58,142 nucleotides of DNA. It comes from Streptosporangium pseudovulgare (lineage in GTDB: Bacteria; Actinomycetota; Actinomycetes; Streptosporangiales; Streptosporangiaceae). The translations under genes and the position numbers were made by a program. This document shows positions 44,091-52,231 of this stretch, piece by piece. The stretch is taken from the NCBI RefSeq assembly GCF_014648055.1, contig NZ_BMQJ01000032.1, forward strand, positions 1-58,142, written 5' to 3'. The notes under the pieces were generated by a model. The model was given only the letters and a program-made list of their open reading frames with translations. It was not told the origin of the DNA and searched no databases. Numbering within the stretch: position 1 is the stretch's first letter; every line of letters begins with the position of its first letter.

Positions 44091-44887
44091 CGGTTCGCCG
44101 TCTCGTTCCGCTGGTGGGGGTCGGTGATGATCAGTTCGCCCACCCGGGCGGCCAGCTCCTCGCGGGCCTCCTCCGGCAGGCCGGAGTCGCTGACCACGAC
44201 GTGCGCCTCGGCCAGCCCGGCGATCGTGCTGATGCCGACCGTGCCCCACTTGGTGTGGTCGGCGGGCACCACCAGCCGGTGCGCCGAGGCGACCAGCTCG
44301 CGGTCGGTCTCGGCCTCCAGCAGGTTGGGCGTGGTGAACCCGGCGCGCACGCTCATCCCGTGCACGCCGAGGAAGAGGGTGTCCACGTGCAACCCGCGGA
44401 CCGCCGCGACCGCGACCGGGCCGACCAGCGCGTCGGAGGGCGTGCGGACGCCGCCGGTCAGCACGACGGTGCGGTCGGCGCGGGGGGACCGGTGGAAGAC
44501 CTCGGCGATCCCGATCGAGTTGGTGATCACCGTCAGGTCGGGCACGTCGGTCAGGAAGTGGGCGAGCGTCCAGGTGGTGGTCCCGGCGGAGAGCGCCACG
44601 GCCGTGCCCGGCCGTACCAGCCGGGCCGCCCGCCGGGCGATCGCCTCCTTCTCCGGCTGCTGGCGCGCCGACTTGGCGGCGAACCCCGGTTCCTCGGTGG
44701 ATCCGGGTCCGGCGACGGTGGCGCCGCCGTGGACCTTCGCCACCAGCCCGCGCTCGGCCAGCACCTCCAGGTCCCGGCGGATCGTCATGTCCGACACCCC
44801 GAGCTCACGCACCAGGTCGGCGACCCTGGCCCCGCCGCTCGCGCGCACCCGCTCCAAGATCGCCTGCCGCCGCTGCTGGGCGAGCAT
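44087..44887 (-). CDS. DeoR family transcriptional repressor of the gal operon
   Basis: 266 residues. N-terminal HTH QRRQAILERVRASGGARVADLVRELGVSDMTIRRDLEVL with the DeoR signature, then a sugar-phosphate-binding domain (ALSAGTTTWTLAHFL; LTGGVRTPSDALVGP; LFLGVHGMS). In this family the phosphorylated sugar is the inducer, plausibly galactose-1-P here from the overlap with galT (inference). A dyad AAATC-ACCA-GATTT lies 13-26 bp upstream of its start and probably mediates autoregulation. Confidence 0.93.
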   Translation of the reverse strand: MLAQQRRQAILERVRASGGARVADLVRELGVSDMTIRRDLEVLAERGLVAKVHGGATVAGPGSTEEPGFAAKSARQQPEKEAIARRAARLVRPGTAVALSAGTTTWTLAHFLTDVPDLTVITNSIGIAEVFHRSPRADRTVVLTGGVRTPSDALVGPVAVAAVRGLHVDTLFLGVHGMSVRAGFTTPNLLEAETDRELVASAHRLVVPADHTKWGTVGISTIAGLAEAHVVVSDSGLPEEAREELAARVGELIITDPHQRNETANR

Positions 44888-44899
44888 TGACCACCCCTT

Positions 44900-44913
44900 A
44901 AATCACCAGATTT
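44900..44913 (-). promoter_or_regulatory. candidate DeoR operator AAATC-N4-GATTT
   Basis: Perfect 5-bp arms in an AT-rich patch (44895-44940) directly before the DeoR gene start; a further weak dyad AACC-N5-GGTT lies at about 44929-44941. Confidence 0.55.
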
Positions 44914-45143
44914 CAGCAAATTACCACAACCGTGATGGTTGGAAGATGTTGGAACCTGGTGGGTGGTGATGACCGCCCGGCTCACATGCCCTGTCCGGCG
45001 GCCCCGTACCGCGCCGGGGACCGGCCGGGCACATGGCGGGCTGGGCGGTCCGCGAACGGGTCCGGCCGCCGTCTCCGGGAGGCCACGGCGGAGGAACGGG
45101 TCCGGTCACCGTCCCACGGCGGACGGGAGCGATCCGAACGGAT

Positions 45144-45734
45144 CTAGTCGTCGTCCCCGTCGGGATGCGGCGGGCGGCCCCAGGCGGCCAGGAGGCGGGT
45201 CTGCGCGTCGGTGCCCGCGGGCGTCGGCCGCTGCTCCCCGATGACCCCGGCCTGCCGGTAGCCCTTCTCCGCGTCGGCGAACCAGGCCGCGCAGACGTCG
45301 ACCAGCTCCGGGTCGAGCCGTTCGTCGGCGCCGACGGCCCGGGCGAGGTCCCAGGTGTGGATGAGGACGTCGGCGAACAGCTCCGCGACGTACTCGCCGC
45401 CGGGCACGTCGCCGAACGACAGGTGGGCGACGCGGGTGAGCGCGCCGTCTTCGAACACCGCCTGCACGGCCGCCGTGGCGGAGGTGTCGAACGACTTCAG
45501 CGCGTCGTCGCCGAGCATGTCGCCGTCCAGGGCGTCGCCGACCTCGCCCACGGTCCGGCCGGCCAGCAGCAGGGGAACCCAGCGGTTCTCCCTGACCACG
45601 TGGTCGACCAGGGTGCGGACGTCCCAGTCCACGCACGGGGTGGGAAGCCTCCACTGCCCGGGCCCGATCCGGTGGACGAGAGCGCCGAAGGCGTCCAGCG
45701 CTCGGCGGTAGGCCTCGCGTATGTCGATGCTCAT
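45144..45734 (-). CDS. TIGR03086-type metal-binding protein (mycothiol-dependent maleylpyruvate isomerase-like/DinB fold)
   Basis: 196 residues. Four-helix DinB-like fold with WRLPTPCVDWDVRTLVDHVV (metal-binding His in LVDHVV), SFGDVPGGEYVAELFADVLIHTWDLARAVG (second His in IHTWDLA) and a C-terminal Cys/Trp segment. These are the ligands of the MDMPI N-terminal/TIGR03086 group. The function is not established; members may be mycothiol-linked. ATG 45734 has GGGGAGG 5 nt upstream. Confidence 0.85.
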   Translation of the reverse strand: MSIDIREAYRRALDAFGALVHRIGPGQWRLPTPCVDWDVRTLVDHVVRENRWVPLLLAGRTVGEVGDALDGDMLGDDALKSFDTSATAAVQAVFEDGALTRVAHLSFGDVPGGEYVAELFADVLIHTWDLARAVGADERLDPELVDVCAAWFADAEKGYRQAGVIGEQRPTPAGTDAQTRLLAAWGRPPHPDGDDD

Positions 45735-45830
45735 CATGCCCTCCCCGATCCTCACCTCGACCGTAACTCCCGCGGGGCGAGTAGTCATCGCCGTCCGCGG
45801 GCACGGCCCGGGGGACCGGGGGAAGGGAGC

Positions 45831-47552
45831 TCAGGGCAGGCGCTGCTCCACCCAGACGATCTTGCCGTCCGGGGTCGGGCGGGTGCCCCAGCGGTGCGCG
45901 AGCCAGTTGATCAGGTGCAGGCCGCGCCCGGTGTCGTCGTCGCTGCCCGCCTCGCGCATGACCGGCCGCGCCGGGGAGCGGTCGGCCACCTCGCACACCA
46001 GCGAGGGGCCGCGCAGCAGGCGCACCTCGACCGTGCCCGAGCCGTGCTTGATGGCGTTGGTGACCAGCTCACTGATCATGAGCTCGGTGGCGTCGGCGAT
46101 CGGGTCCAGCCGCCACTCGGACAGCGTCGCGCGCACGAGACGGCGGGCCCGGGCGGCGGAGCGCGGGTCGGGGTCGAGCGTGAGCTGCGCCAGATCCTCC
46201 TCGCCCAGCCGGCGCACCCTGGCCAGCAGGAGCGCGATGTCGTCGCGCTCGTGCCCGGGCCGCTGGGCCTCGATCGTGAGGTCGCAGACCGCCTCCAGGT
46301 CCTGGTTCTGACCGGCCAGCAGGTCGCAGACCATGCCGATCCCCTCGTCGATGTCGCGGTCGCGGCTCTCCACCAGGCCGTCGGTGTAGAAGGCGAGGAC
46401 GGCGTCGTGCGGCAGGACGAGCTCGCGCATCTCCGTCGGCTCGTTGCCGATGCCGAGGGGCGGCCCCGGGGGCAGCTCCAGCGGCTCGGCCCCGCCGCCG
46501 GGCCGTACCAGGATCGGAGGGACGTGTCCCGCCGAGGCGATCGCGCAGGTCCGCGTGACGGGGTCGTAGGTGGCGTAGACGCACGTCGCGATCTGGGTGC
46601 CGTCCAGGTCCTGGCTCATCCGGTTGAGGCGGAACAGCACCTCGGCGGGGGTGAGGTCGAGGCTGGCGAGCGTGCGGGCGGCCGTGCGGAGCTGGCCCAT
46701 CGTGGCCGCGGCCCTGATCCCGTGCCCCATCACGTCGCCCACGACGAGGGCCACCCGGCATCCGGGGAGCTGGATCACGTCGTACCAGTCGCCGCCCACC
46801 CCGACCAGGTCGCTCGCGGGCAGGTAGCGGGAGGCGATCGTCAGGCCCAGGGGCTGCTGGAGGTCGACCGGGAGCAGGCTGCTCTGCAGGGTGAGCGCGG
46901 TGCGCCGCTCACGGTTGTAGAGCCGGGCGTTGTCGAGGCAGACGGCGGTCCTGGCCGCCAGTTCCTCGGCGAGGTTGATGTCCTGTTCCTCGAACGGCTC
47001 GCTGTCCGGCCTGCGGGTGAAGACGACGAAGCCGAGCACCTGGCCGCGCGCCTTCAGCGGCACGACCAGGAACGAGCTGTCCTCCAGCACCCTGGCCACC
47101 GTGTCGCGCTTGGCGAACCGCCCGATCTCCTCGGAGGTGCGGCGGCCCAGCCGGGGATAGAGGATCGGATTTCCGGTGGCCATGCACCTGGCGTACGGCG
47201 TCCAGGCGTCGTAGACGACGACCTCGTCCACCGGGAACGCATCGGCGTACTCGCCGGGCGAGGAGCTGGCCACCCCGACCGCGATCCGCCGGACCGGCAC
47301 CGACCCGTCGGTGGCGCGCTGGGGGGACTCGCCCTCGGCCACCAGCCGGTCCTGCACCAGGATGCCGGCCGCGTCGGCGAACCGCGGCACGGCGACGTTC
47401 ATCAGCTCCCTGCCGGTCTCGAACATGTCGAGGGTGCTGCCGATCCGCTTGCTCGCCGCGTTGAGCAGCGACAGCTGCTCGTTCATGGAGGCGGGGCTGC
47501 TCATCCGGGGGATCGCGGTGGCCGGGTCCTTGGTGACGAAGCGGCGGTTCAC
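45831..47552 (-). CDS. GAF-SpoIIE phosphatase fused to HATPase (anti-sigma kinase-like) domain
   Basis: 573 residues. A GAF sensor (about 30-205, FVVFTRRPDSEPFEEQDINLAEELAARTAV) is followed by a SpoIIE/PP2C phosphatase (SDLVGVGGDWYDVI, VALVVGDVMGHGIRAAATMG, IASAGHVPPILV, LAFYTDGLVE) and a C-terminal RsbW-like ATPase (ELMISELVTNAIKHGS, DDDTGRGLHLINWLA). Phosphatase and kinase activities on the same anti-anti-sigma factor can thus be in one chain, a layout frequent in actinomycetes. The GTG start has no SD of its own but overlaps (GTGA) an upstream 60-codon ORF, suggesting coupling. Confidence 0.9.
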   Translation of the reverse strand: MNRRFVTKDPATAIPRMSSPASMNEQLSLLNAASKRIGSTLDMFETGRELMNVAVPRFADAAGILVQDRLVAEGESPQRATDGSVPVRRIAVGVASSSPGEYADAFPVDEVVVYDAWTPYARCMATGNPILYPRLGRRTSEEIGRFAKRDTVARVLEDSSFLVVPLKARGQVLGFVVFTRRPDSEPFEEQDINLAEELAARTAVCLDNARLYNRERRTALTLQSSLLPVDLQQPLGLTIASRYLPASDLVGVGGDWYDVIQLPGCRVALVVGDVMGHGIRAAATMGQLRTAARTLASLDLTPAEVLFRLNRMSQDLDGTQIATCVYATYDPVTRTCAIASAGHVPPILVRPGGGAEPLELPPGPPLGIGNEPTEMRELVLPHDAVLAFYTDGLVESRDRDIDEGIGMVCDLLAGQNQDLEAVCDLTIEAQRPGHERDDIALLLARVRRLGEEDLAQLTLDPDPRSAARARRLVRATLSEWRLDPIADATELMISELVTNAIKHGSGTVEVRLLRGPSLVCEVADRSPARPVMREAGSDDDTGRGLHLINWLAHRWGTRPTPDGKIVWVEQRLP

Positions 47553-47731
47553 GCGCCCCGCCGGAGGGGAGCCGGGGTCCGCCGGGTGGCCGGGCCGTCC
47601 GCGGGCGCACCCCAGGACCGTCCGCCGGGTCTGGCGGGTGCGGTCGTGGGCGGACTGGAGGGTGAGAGGCGCGCGGCGTGGGGGAGCCCGCTGTGCTCAC
47701 CGCTGATGATGACGCCGTCGGACCTCGTCAC
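47549..47731 (-). CDS. possible 60-residue ORF coupled to the phosphatase gene
   Basis: GTG 47731 is preceded by GGAGG at 5 nt, an ideal SD. The frame has ~85% third-position GC and its TGA overlaps the downstream GTG start. It begins VTRSDGVIISGEHSGLP and continues Pro/Ala/Arg-rich. It could be a real small protein or a translational-coupling leader. No recognised family. Confidence 0.45.
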   Translation of the reverse strand: MTRSDGVIISGEHSGLPHAARLSPSSPPTTAPARPGGRSWGAPADGPATRRTPAPLRRGA

Positions 47732-48233
47732 GTTCCCCTCCACGAACTCGGCTACGTCCAAAGAAGAATGGTAAGGAACGATCTAGGGTCTAGGCTCATT
47801 TTTGCCGGAGATTTCGGATTATTCGCCGTATGAGTCTTGTGACGCCTGTACGGCACAGCGCGACGTTTCACCTCATGTGCCCCCGTAGGCCGGGCACCTC
47901 CGGCGGGAGCGGGGACCCGGGCCGGGTCCGCCACGGCCGAAGCCGGAGCGGACTCCAGAGCGGGCCCAGGGACGCCGCGCGGATCTCCGCCGCCCCTGGG
48001 GCTCCCCGCGGGCGGACGAGCCGTACGGGTTCCCGAACCGCAGGGAGCCGACGGGATGAGGCGGGCCTCGCCGCGGGCGGCGCTGATCTGCCGGTGCGCG
48101 ACGCGGGGCCGGGACGGGGGCGTCATCACTCATGCCTTCGGGCCGGTGCTCAGGGCGACGACCGAAACGAAATGGGAAAAATCTGATACACGATGCGGGC
48201 GGCGCGAAAGCGGCGGGCGGAAAACCCGTGGAA
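47732..48233. other. 502-bp gap before the tRNA-Gly terminator, no gene
   Basis: 47755-47880 is relatively AT-rich (ATGGTAAGGAACGATCTAGG) and likely includes the promoter for the minus-strand ORF and phosphatase. The rest is GC-rich without credible frames. Confidence 0.5.
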
Positions 48234-48283
48234 AACGGGAAAGGCCAGGTCATGCCGTACGGCATGACCTGGCCTTTCCCGTT
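48234..48283 (-). terminator. 50-bp perfect palindrome terminating tRNA-Gly
   Basis: 25-bp arms centred on CCGTACGG, no mismatches, ending 4 bp from the 3' end of the tRNA-Gly gene. The stem would be AACGGGAAAGGCCAGGTCAT and onwards. Confidence 0.85.
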
Positions 48284-48286
48284 CGG

Positions 48287-48357
48287 AGCGGACGACGGGA
48301 ATCGAACCCGCGTAGCCAGTTTGGAAGACTGGGGCTCTACCATTGAGCTACGTCCGC
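48287..48357 (-). tRNA. tRNA-Gly (anticodon TCC)
   Basis: 71 nt on the minus strand. Acceptor GCGGACG pairs with CGTCCGC; anticodon loop CTTCCAA between CCAGT and ACTGG; T-arm GCGGG-TTCGATT-CCCGT. The anticodon TCC reads GGA. The 3' CCA is not encoded. Confidence 0.97.
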
Positions 48358-48446
48358 ACGAGCCGGTGCCGGTCTGGTCTAGACTTCATCCGGTCGTCAG
48401 GGCGTAATCGTACCGGAGTTCCGGAGCGTGCGCGCACTCGGCGAAC

Positions 48447-48520
48447 CGGGGTGTGGCGCAGCTTGGTAGCGCACCTGCTTTGGGAGCAGGGGGCCGCAGG
48501 TTCAAATCCTGTCACCCCGA
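48447..48520 (+). tRNA. tRNA-Pro (anticodon TGG)
   Basis: 74 nt. Acceptor CGGGGTG/CACCCCG; anticodon loop TTTGGGA between CCTGC and GCAGG; T-arm GCAGG-TTCAAAT-CCTGT. CCA is not encoded. Divergent from tRNA-Gly, 89 bp apart. Confidence 0.97.
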
Positions 48521-48531
48521 CAGCGGGCCCG

Positions 48532-48558
48532 GGGCCGATCCGCAGGGATCGGCCCTTT
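48532..48558 (+). terminator. intrinsic terminator after tRNA-Pro
   Basis: Stem GGGCCGATCC (48532-48541) with GGATCGGCCC (48546-48555), 4-nt loop, followed by TTT. Confidence 0.9.
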
Positions 48559-48761
48559 CCCATGGGCGCGGGGCCCTGCCGGCCGCACGGGCCCCGGTGG
48601 GCGCGAGGTCCGCGACGAACACGCGCTCGGGGGTGATCCGCCGGTTCACGGGTTCCCGTGGACGCGGGGTCCGCGCGGCCCGGCCCGAGTGCCGAGCCCG
48701 GAAGGTCGCGGGGTCGTGGATCCCGCCGGGGCCGCCGGGCCCCGTGATCCCGCCGGTCCGG

Positions 48762-49280
48762 TCAGCCGGTCCCGCTGAAGACGGCCCAGACGGCCTTGCC
48801 GCCGCGGGCAAGGTGGTCCCATCCCCAGCACCTGCTGTAGGTCTCCACGATGTAGAGACCGCGGCCGTTCTCGGAGATGAAGTCGGGCTCCTTGGGCGTG
48901 GGCGCCTCGTCGCTCGGATCGGCCACGGCGAGGACGACGTGCGCCGAGATGCGCATCAGCATCAGCGTGATCGGGGTGGTGTCGACGCGGACGGGCGGGC
49001 ACAGCGCGTAGCGGACCGCGTTGGTCACCAGTTCCGAAACCACTAGCGCTGCGTCATCGCTCAGTTCCGACAAGCCCCAGTGGCGCAGCGTCGAGCGGGT
49101 CACGTCCCGCGCGGTCTTGACGGAGTCGGCCTGAGGGGAGAGCGGGCACGCCGTCGCGTCGGAGCCGTCGAGGCGGTCGGCCACGAGGAGGTCGTCGAAG
49201 CTGACCTCGCGGGTCGCCCGCAGGTAGTCGGTAGCCGATTCTGGCTCCTCAACCATCCTGCCGGTGCCTCCCGCCGCCAT
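48762..49280 (-). CDS. HATPase_c protein (anti-sigma factor kinase-like)
   Basis: 172 residues. GHKL ATPase with N-box DDAALVVSELVTNAVRYA and G-box ENGRGLYIVETYSRCWG; no sensor domain. These RsbW/AbaA-like proteins phosphorylate or bind partner regulators. Second ATG (49280) is used because CGGAG is 6 nt upstream; ATG 49286 is too close. It is divergent from an XRE-DUF5753 gene, the pairing seen in whiJ/abaA-type developmental loci of Streptomyces. The DUF397 partner usual there is not found. Confidence 0.88.
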   Translation of the reverse strand: MAAGGTGRMVEEPESATDYLRATREVSFDDLLVADRLDGSDATACPLSPQADSVKTARDVTRSTLRHWGLSELSDDAALVVSELVTNAVRYALCPPVRVDTTPITLMLMRISAHVVLAVADPSDEAPTPKEPDFISENGRGLYIVETYSRCWGWDHLARGGKAVWAVFSGTG

Positions 49281-49523
49281 TGCCATCTCCGTACTGCCTG
49301 TGAATTGTCAGAGCTTGTGCACCTTAAGCCCAATATGCACTAGGCCATCATGAGTCACCGGGCCGCCCCCTGCAAGACCCAAATGCACGTGCAGTTGCAG
49401 CGTGCAGCCGCATCATCGATTCTTGCGTGATGCTCGGTGAATCGGACACGGCGTTGGGACCTTGTCATGAAGGCCGGAAGTGATGACACTGTGTGCGCTG
49501 GCCCAACTGCACAGGGAGGCGAA

Positions 49524-50390
49524 GTGACGCAGATCCACCCGGGATCGGGTCCGACAGCTCTGCGTATCCTCTTGGGCTCCCAACTACGCCGGCTCCGTGA
49601 GGCCCGGGGCCTCTCCCGCGAGGAGGCGGGCCATCTGATCCGCGGCTCCGAGTCCAAGATCAGCAGGATGGAGCTCGGCCGGGTCGGACTGCGGGAGCGC
49701 GATGTCTCCGACCTGCTGACCTTCTACGGAGTCGAGGACGAGAAGGCGCGCTCGGCGGTGATGGACCTTCTGTCCCGGGCCAACGAGCCGGGCTGGTGGC
49801 ACCGCTTCAACGACCTGCTGCCCTCGTGGTTCCAGACCTACGTCGGGCTGGAGGAGGCCGCCTCCCGGATCCGCACCTACGAGGTCCAGTTCGTGCCCGG
49901 GCTGCTCCAGACCAAGGAGTACGCCAGGGCGGTCATCACCGCGGGAAGCGCCGGCGTCGGGCCCGAGGAGATCGAGCGCCGCGTCGACCTGCGGATGGAA
50001 CGCCAGAAGGTGCTCGACCGGCCCGACGGGCCGTTCTTCTGGGCGGTCATCGACGAGGCGGCGCTGCGCCGCCCCATCGGCGGCGCCGACGTGATGCGGG
50101 CACAGCTGGAGCACCTGCTGGACCTCATGCGGCGGCCGAACGTCACGATCCAGGTCATGCCGTTCAGCTTCGGCGGCCACAGCGCCGAGGGCGGCGCCTT
50201 CAGCGTGCTGCGCTTCGCCGACCCCGACCTGCCCGATGTGGTCTACGTCGAGCAGCTCGCCAGCGCCCTCTATCTCGACAAGCGGGAAGAAGTGGACCGT
50301 TACAGCGAGGTCATGGAACGGCTGTGCGCCGTCAGCACCACCCCGGACGAGACGACCGACATCCTGCGGCGCATCATCAAGGAGAACTGA
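49524..50390 (+). CDS. XRE family regulator with DUF5753 domain (WhiJ-like)
   Basis: 288 residues. HTH: LGSQLRRLREARGLSREEAG, GSESKISRMELGR. From ~100: the DUF5753 region with WFQTYVGLEEAASRIRTYE, FVPGLLQTKEYARAV, ERQKVLDRPDGPFFWAVIDEAALRRP and MPFSFGGHSAEGGAFSVLRF. This is the large actinobacterial family containing WhiJ-type developmental regulators. GTG 49524 has GGGAGG 5 nt upstream; an ATG at 49437 in frame lacks an SD. The tail ends IIKEN, 210 bp before tig. Confidence 0.9.
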   Translation: MTQIHPGSGPTALRILLGSQLRRLREARGLSREEAGHLIRGSESKISRMELGRVGLRERDVSDLLTFYGVEDEKARSAVMDLLSRANEPGWWHRFNDLLPSWFQTYVGLEEAASRIRTYEVQFVPGLLQTKEYARAVITAGSAGVGPEEIERRVDLRMERQKVLDRPDGPFFWAVIDEAALRRPIGGADVMRAQLEHLLDLMRRPNVTIQVMPFSFGGHSAEGGAFSVLRFADPDLPDVVYVEQLASALYLDKREEVDRYSEVMERLCAVSTTPDETTDILRRIIKEN

Positions 50391-50600
50391 ACAACCACCG
50401 GTCGCTCTGTGGTGCGCGACTGCCCTAGACTGGCCAGCGGCGCTGGACACCCGCCACGGTGGATCATGCCCTCACGGCTTGTATGTCTCGAAGGCTGTGC
50501 CCCGCGCCGCTCATGTGGGCGCGGCGCGCGAGCTTGCCGCGGTAGCCGTACGACTTGACGCGCCCGCGATCACTCGAAGCTTGATCAAGGAGATCACCCC

Positions 50601-51998
50601 GTGAAGACCGCTGTCGAGGAGCTCAGCCCGACCCGGGTCAAGCTCACTGTCGAGGTGCCGTTCGAGGAGCTCGGCGAGAGCATGAAGGCGGCGTACAAGA
50701 AGGTCGCGCAGCAGGTGCGCGTCCCCGGATTCCGCCCCGGCAAGGTTCCGGCCCGCATCATCGAGCAGCGCTTCGGCCGCGCGGTGGTGCTGGAGGAGAC
50801 CCTCAACGACGCGGTGCCGAAGCTGTACGGCCAGGCCGTCGACGAGAGTGAGATCTTCCCCGTCAGCCAGCCGGACATCGAGGTCACCAAGATCGACGAT
50901 GGTGAGCAGGTCGAGTTCACCGCCGAGGTCGACGTTCGCCCGAACTTCGACGTCCCCGACTACCAGGGCATCGAGGTGACCGTCCCGGTCGCCGAGGTGA
51001 CCGACGAGGACATCGAGGCCCAGCTGGACGGCCTGCGCCAGCGCTTCGCCACGCTGACCGGCGTCGAGCGCCCCGCCGCCAACGGCGACTACGTCGTCAT
51101 GGACCTCGCCGCCGCGATCGACGGCGAGAACATCGAGGAGCAGCAGGCCAACGACGTCTCCTACGAGGTCGGCGCCGGCTCGGTGCTCCAGGGCCTCGAC
51201 GACGCCCTGGTCGGCATGTCCGCCGGTGACGTCAAGGAGTTCACCACGAACCTGGTCGGCGGCGAGAACGCCGGCGAGGAGGCCGTGGTCACGATCACCA
51301 TCAAGAACGTCAAGGAGAAGGTCCTCCCCGAGCTCGACGACGAGTTCGCGCAGCTCGCCAGCGAGTTCGACACCCTCGACGAGCTCAAGGCCAGCATTCG
51401 CGAGCAGGGCCGCCGCAACAAGCTCATCGAGCAGGTCGTCCAGGCCCGCGAGAACGCCCTCGACGCCCTCCTCGCCCAGATCGACATCCCGCTTCCGGAG
51501 AGCGCCCTCAAGGCCGAGGTCGACAACCGCAAGCACAACCTGGAGCACCAGATCGCGGAGAGCGGTCTGAGCAAGGAGGCGTTCTTCCGCCTCTACCAGA
51601 CCACCGAGGAAGAGCGTTACGCCGAGTTCGACGAGAGCGCCGCCAAGGCCCTCAAGACCGGCTTCGTCCTCGACAAGATCGTCAGGGCCGAGGAGATCGG
51701 CGTCAGCGAGCAGGAGCTGACCAACTTCGTGGTGCGCCGCGCCATGCAGATGAACGTCGCCCCGAACGTGCTCGCCCAGCACCTCGCCGACAACGACCAG
51801 CTCACCCTCGCCATGGTCGAGATCGTCCGTGACAAGGCCAAGAGCCTCGTCGGCGACGCCGCCAAGGTGACCGACGAGGCCGGCAACGAGGTCGACCTCA
51901 AGGCCATCTACGCCGAGATCAACGCCGAGGAGGCCGGCGAGGAGCCCGCCGCCGAGGAGACCGCCGCGGAGCAGGCCGACGAGGCCGCCGAGAAGTAA
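50601..51998 (+). CDS. tig: trigger factor (ribosome-associated chaperone/PPIase)
   Basis: 465 residues. The ribosome-docking signature GFRPGKVP is near 43-50; a central FKBP-type PPIase domain (GDYVVMDLAAAIDG) and a C-terminal helical cradle follow; the end is an acidic Glu/Ala-rich tail (EEPAAEETAAEQADEA). It catches nascent chains at the ribosome exit. GTG start with AAGGAG 10 nt upstream. Immediately upstream of clpP1-clpP2 and clpX, the conserved order. Confidence 0.97.
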   Translation: MKTAVEELSPTRVKLTVEVPFEELGESMKAAYKKVAQQVRVPGFRPGKVPARIIEQRFGRAVVLEETLNDAVPKLYGQAVDESEIFPVSQPDIEVTKIDDGEQVEFTAEVDVRPNFDVPDYQGIEVTVPVAEVTDEDIEAQLDGLRQRFATLTGVERPAANGDYVVMDLAAAIDGENIEEQQANDVSYEVGAGSVLQGLDDALVGMSAGDVKEFTTNLVGGENAGEEAVVTITIKNVKEKVLPELDDEFAQLASEFDTLDELKASIREQGRRNKLIEQVVQARENALDALLAQIDIPLPESALKAEVDNRKHNLEHQIAESGLSKEAFFRLYQTTEEERYAEFDESAAKALKTGFVLDKIVRAEEIGVSEQELTNFVVRRAMQMNVAPNVLAQHLADNDQLTLAMVEIVRDKAKSLVGDAAKVTDEAGNEVDLKAIYAEINAEEAGEEPAAEETAAEQADEAAEK

Positions 51999-52017
51999 TC
52001 TCGCCGACGCGCACCAC

Positions 52018-52054
52018 GCGGCGCCCCACCATGCCCGGCACGGTGGGGCGCCGC
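52018..52054 (+). terminator. terminator hairpin after tig
   Basis: Perfect 13-bp stem GCGGCGCCCCACC (52018-52030) with 52042-52054, 11-nt loop, 20 bp after the tig stop. Confidence 0.85.
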
Positions 52055-52127
52055 CGTCTTCGCCGTGAGCCCCGGGGAACAGGGCCGGACGGCCCGCGCG
52101 GGGCGTCCGGGCGGTGCGGCGAGCATG

Positions 52128-52138
52128 CGCCGTCAGCG
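52128..52138. promoter_or_regulatory. ClgR-like operator core upstream of clpP1
   Basis: CGCCGTCAGCG; its complement CGCTGACGGCG fits the published core CGCYNANRGCG of ClgR, the activator of clp genes in actinobacteria, with T at both expected W positions on one flank. It lies ~95 bp before the clpP1 start. Confidence 0.6.
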
Positions 52139-52231
52139 AACAGCACCGGGAGGGGGCATGTCCGGTGGGTGACGCGCGTTAAGGTCACAAGCAAAGCCAC
52201 AATCGATTACGACGCATCGGAAGGTGACGCT

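Noticed and set aside
45033..47774. 913-codon plus-strand open frame
   Set aside because: Antisense to the TIGR03086 and GAF-SpoIIE-HATPase genes; Gly/Val/Arg-biased with no motif.
47752..48129. 125-codon minus-strand ORF near the tRNA genes
   Set aside because: Compositionally biased, ends in AT-rich promoter-like DNA, no SD.
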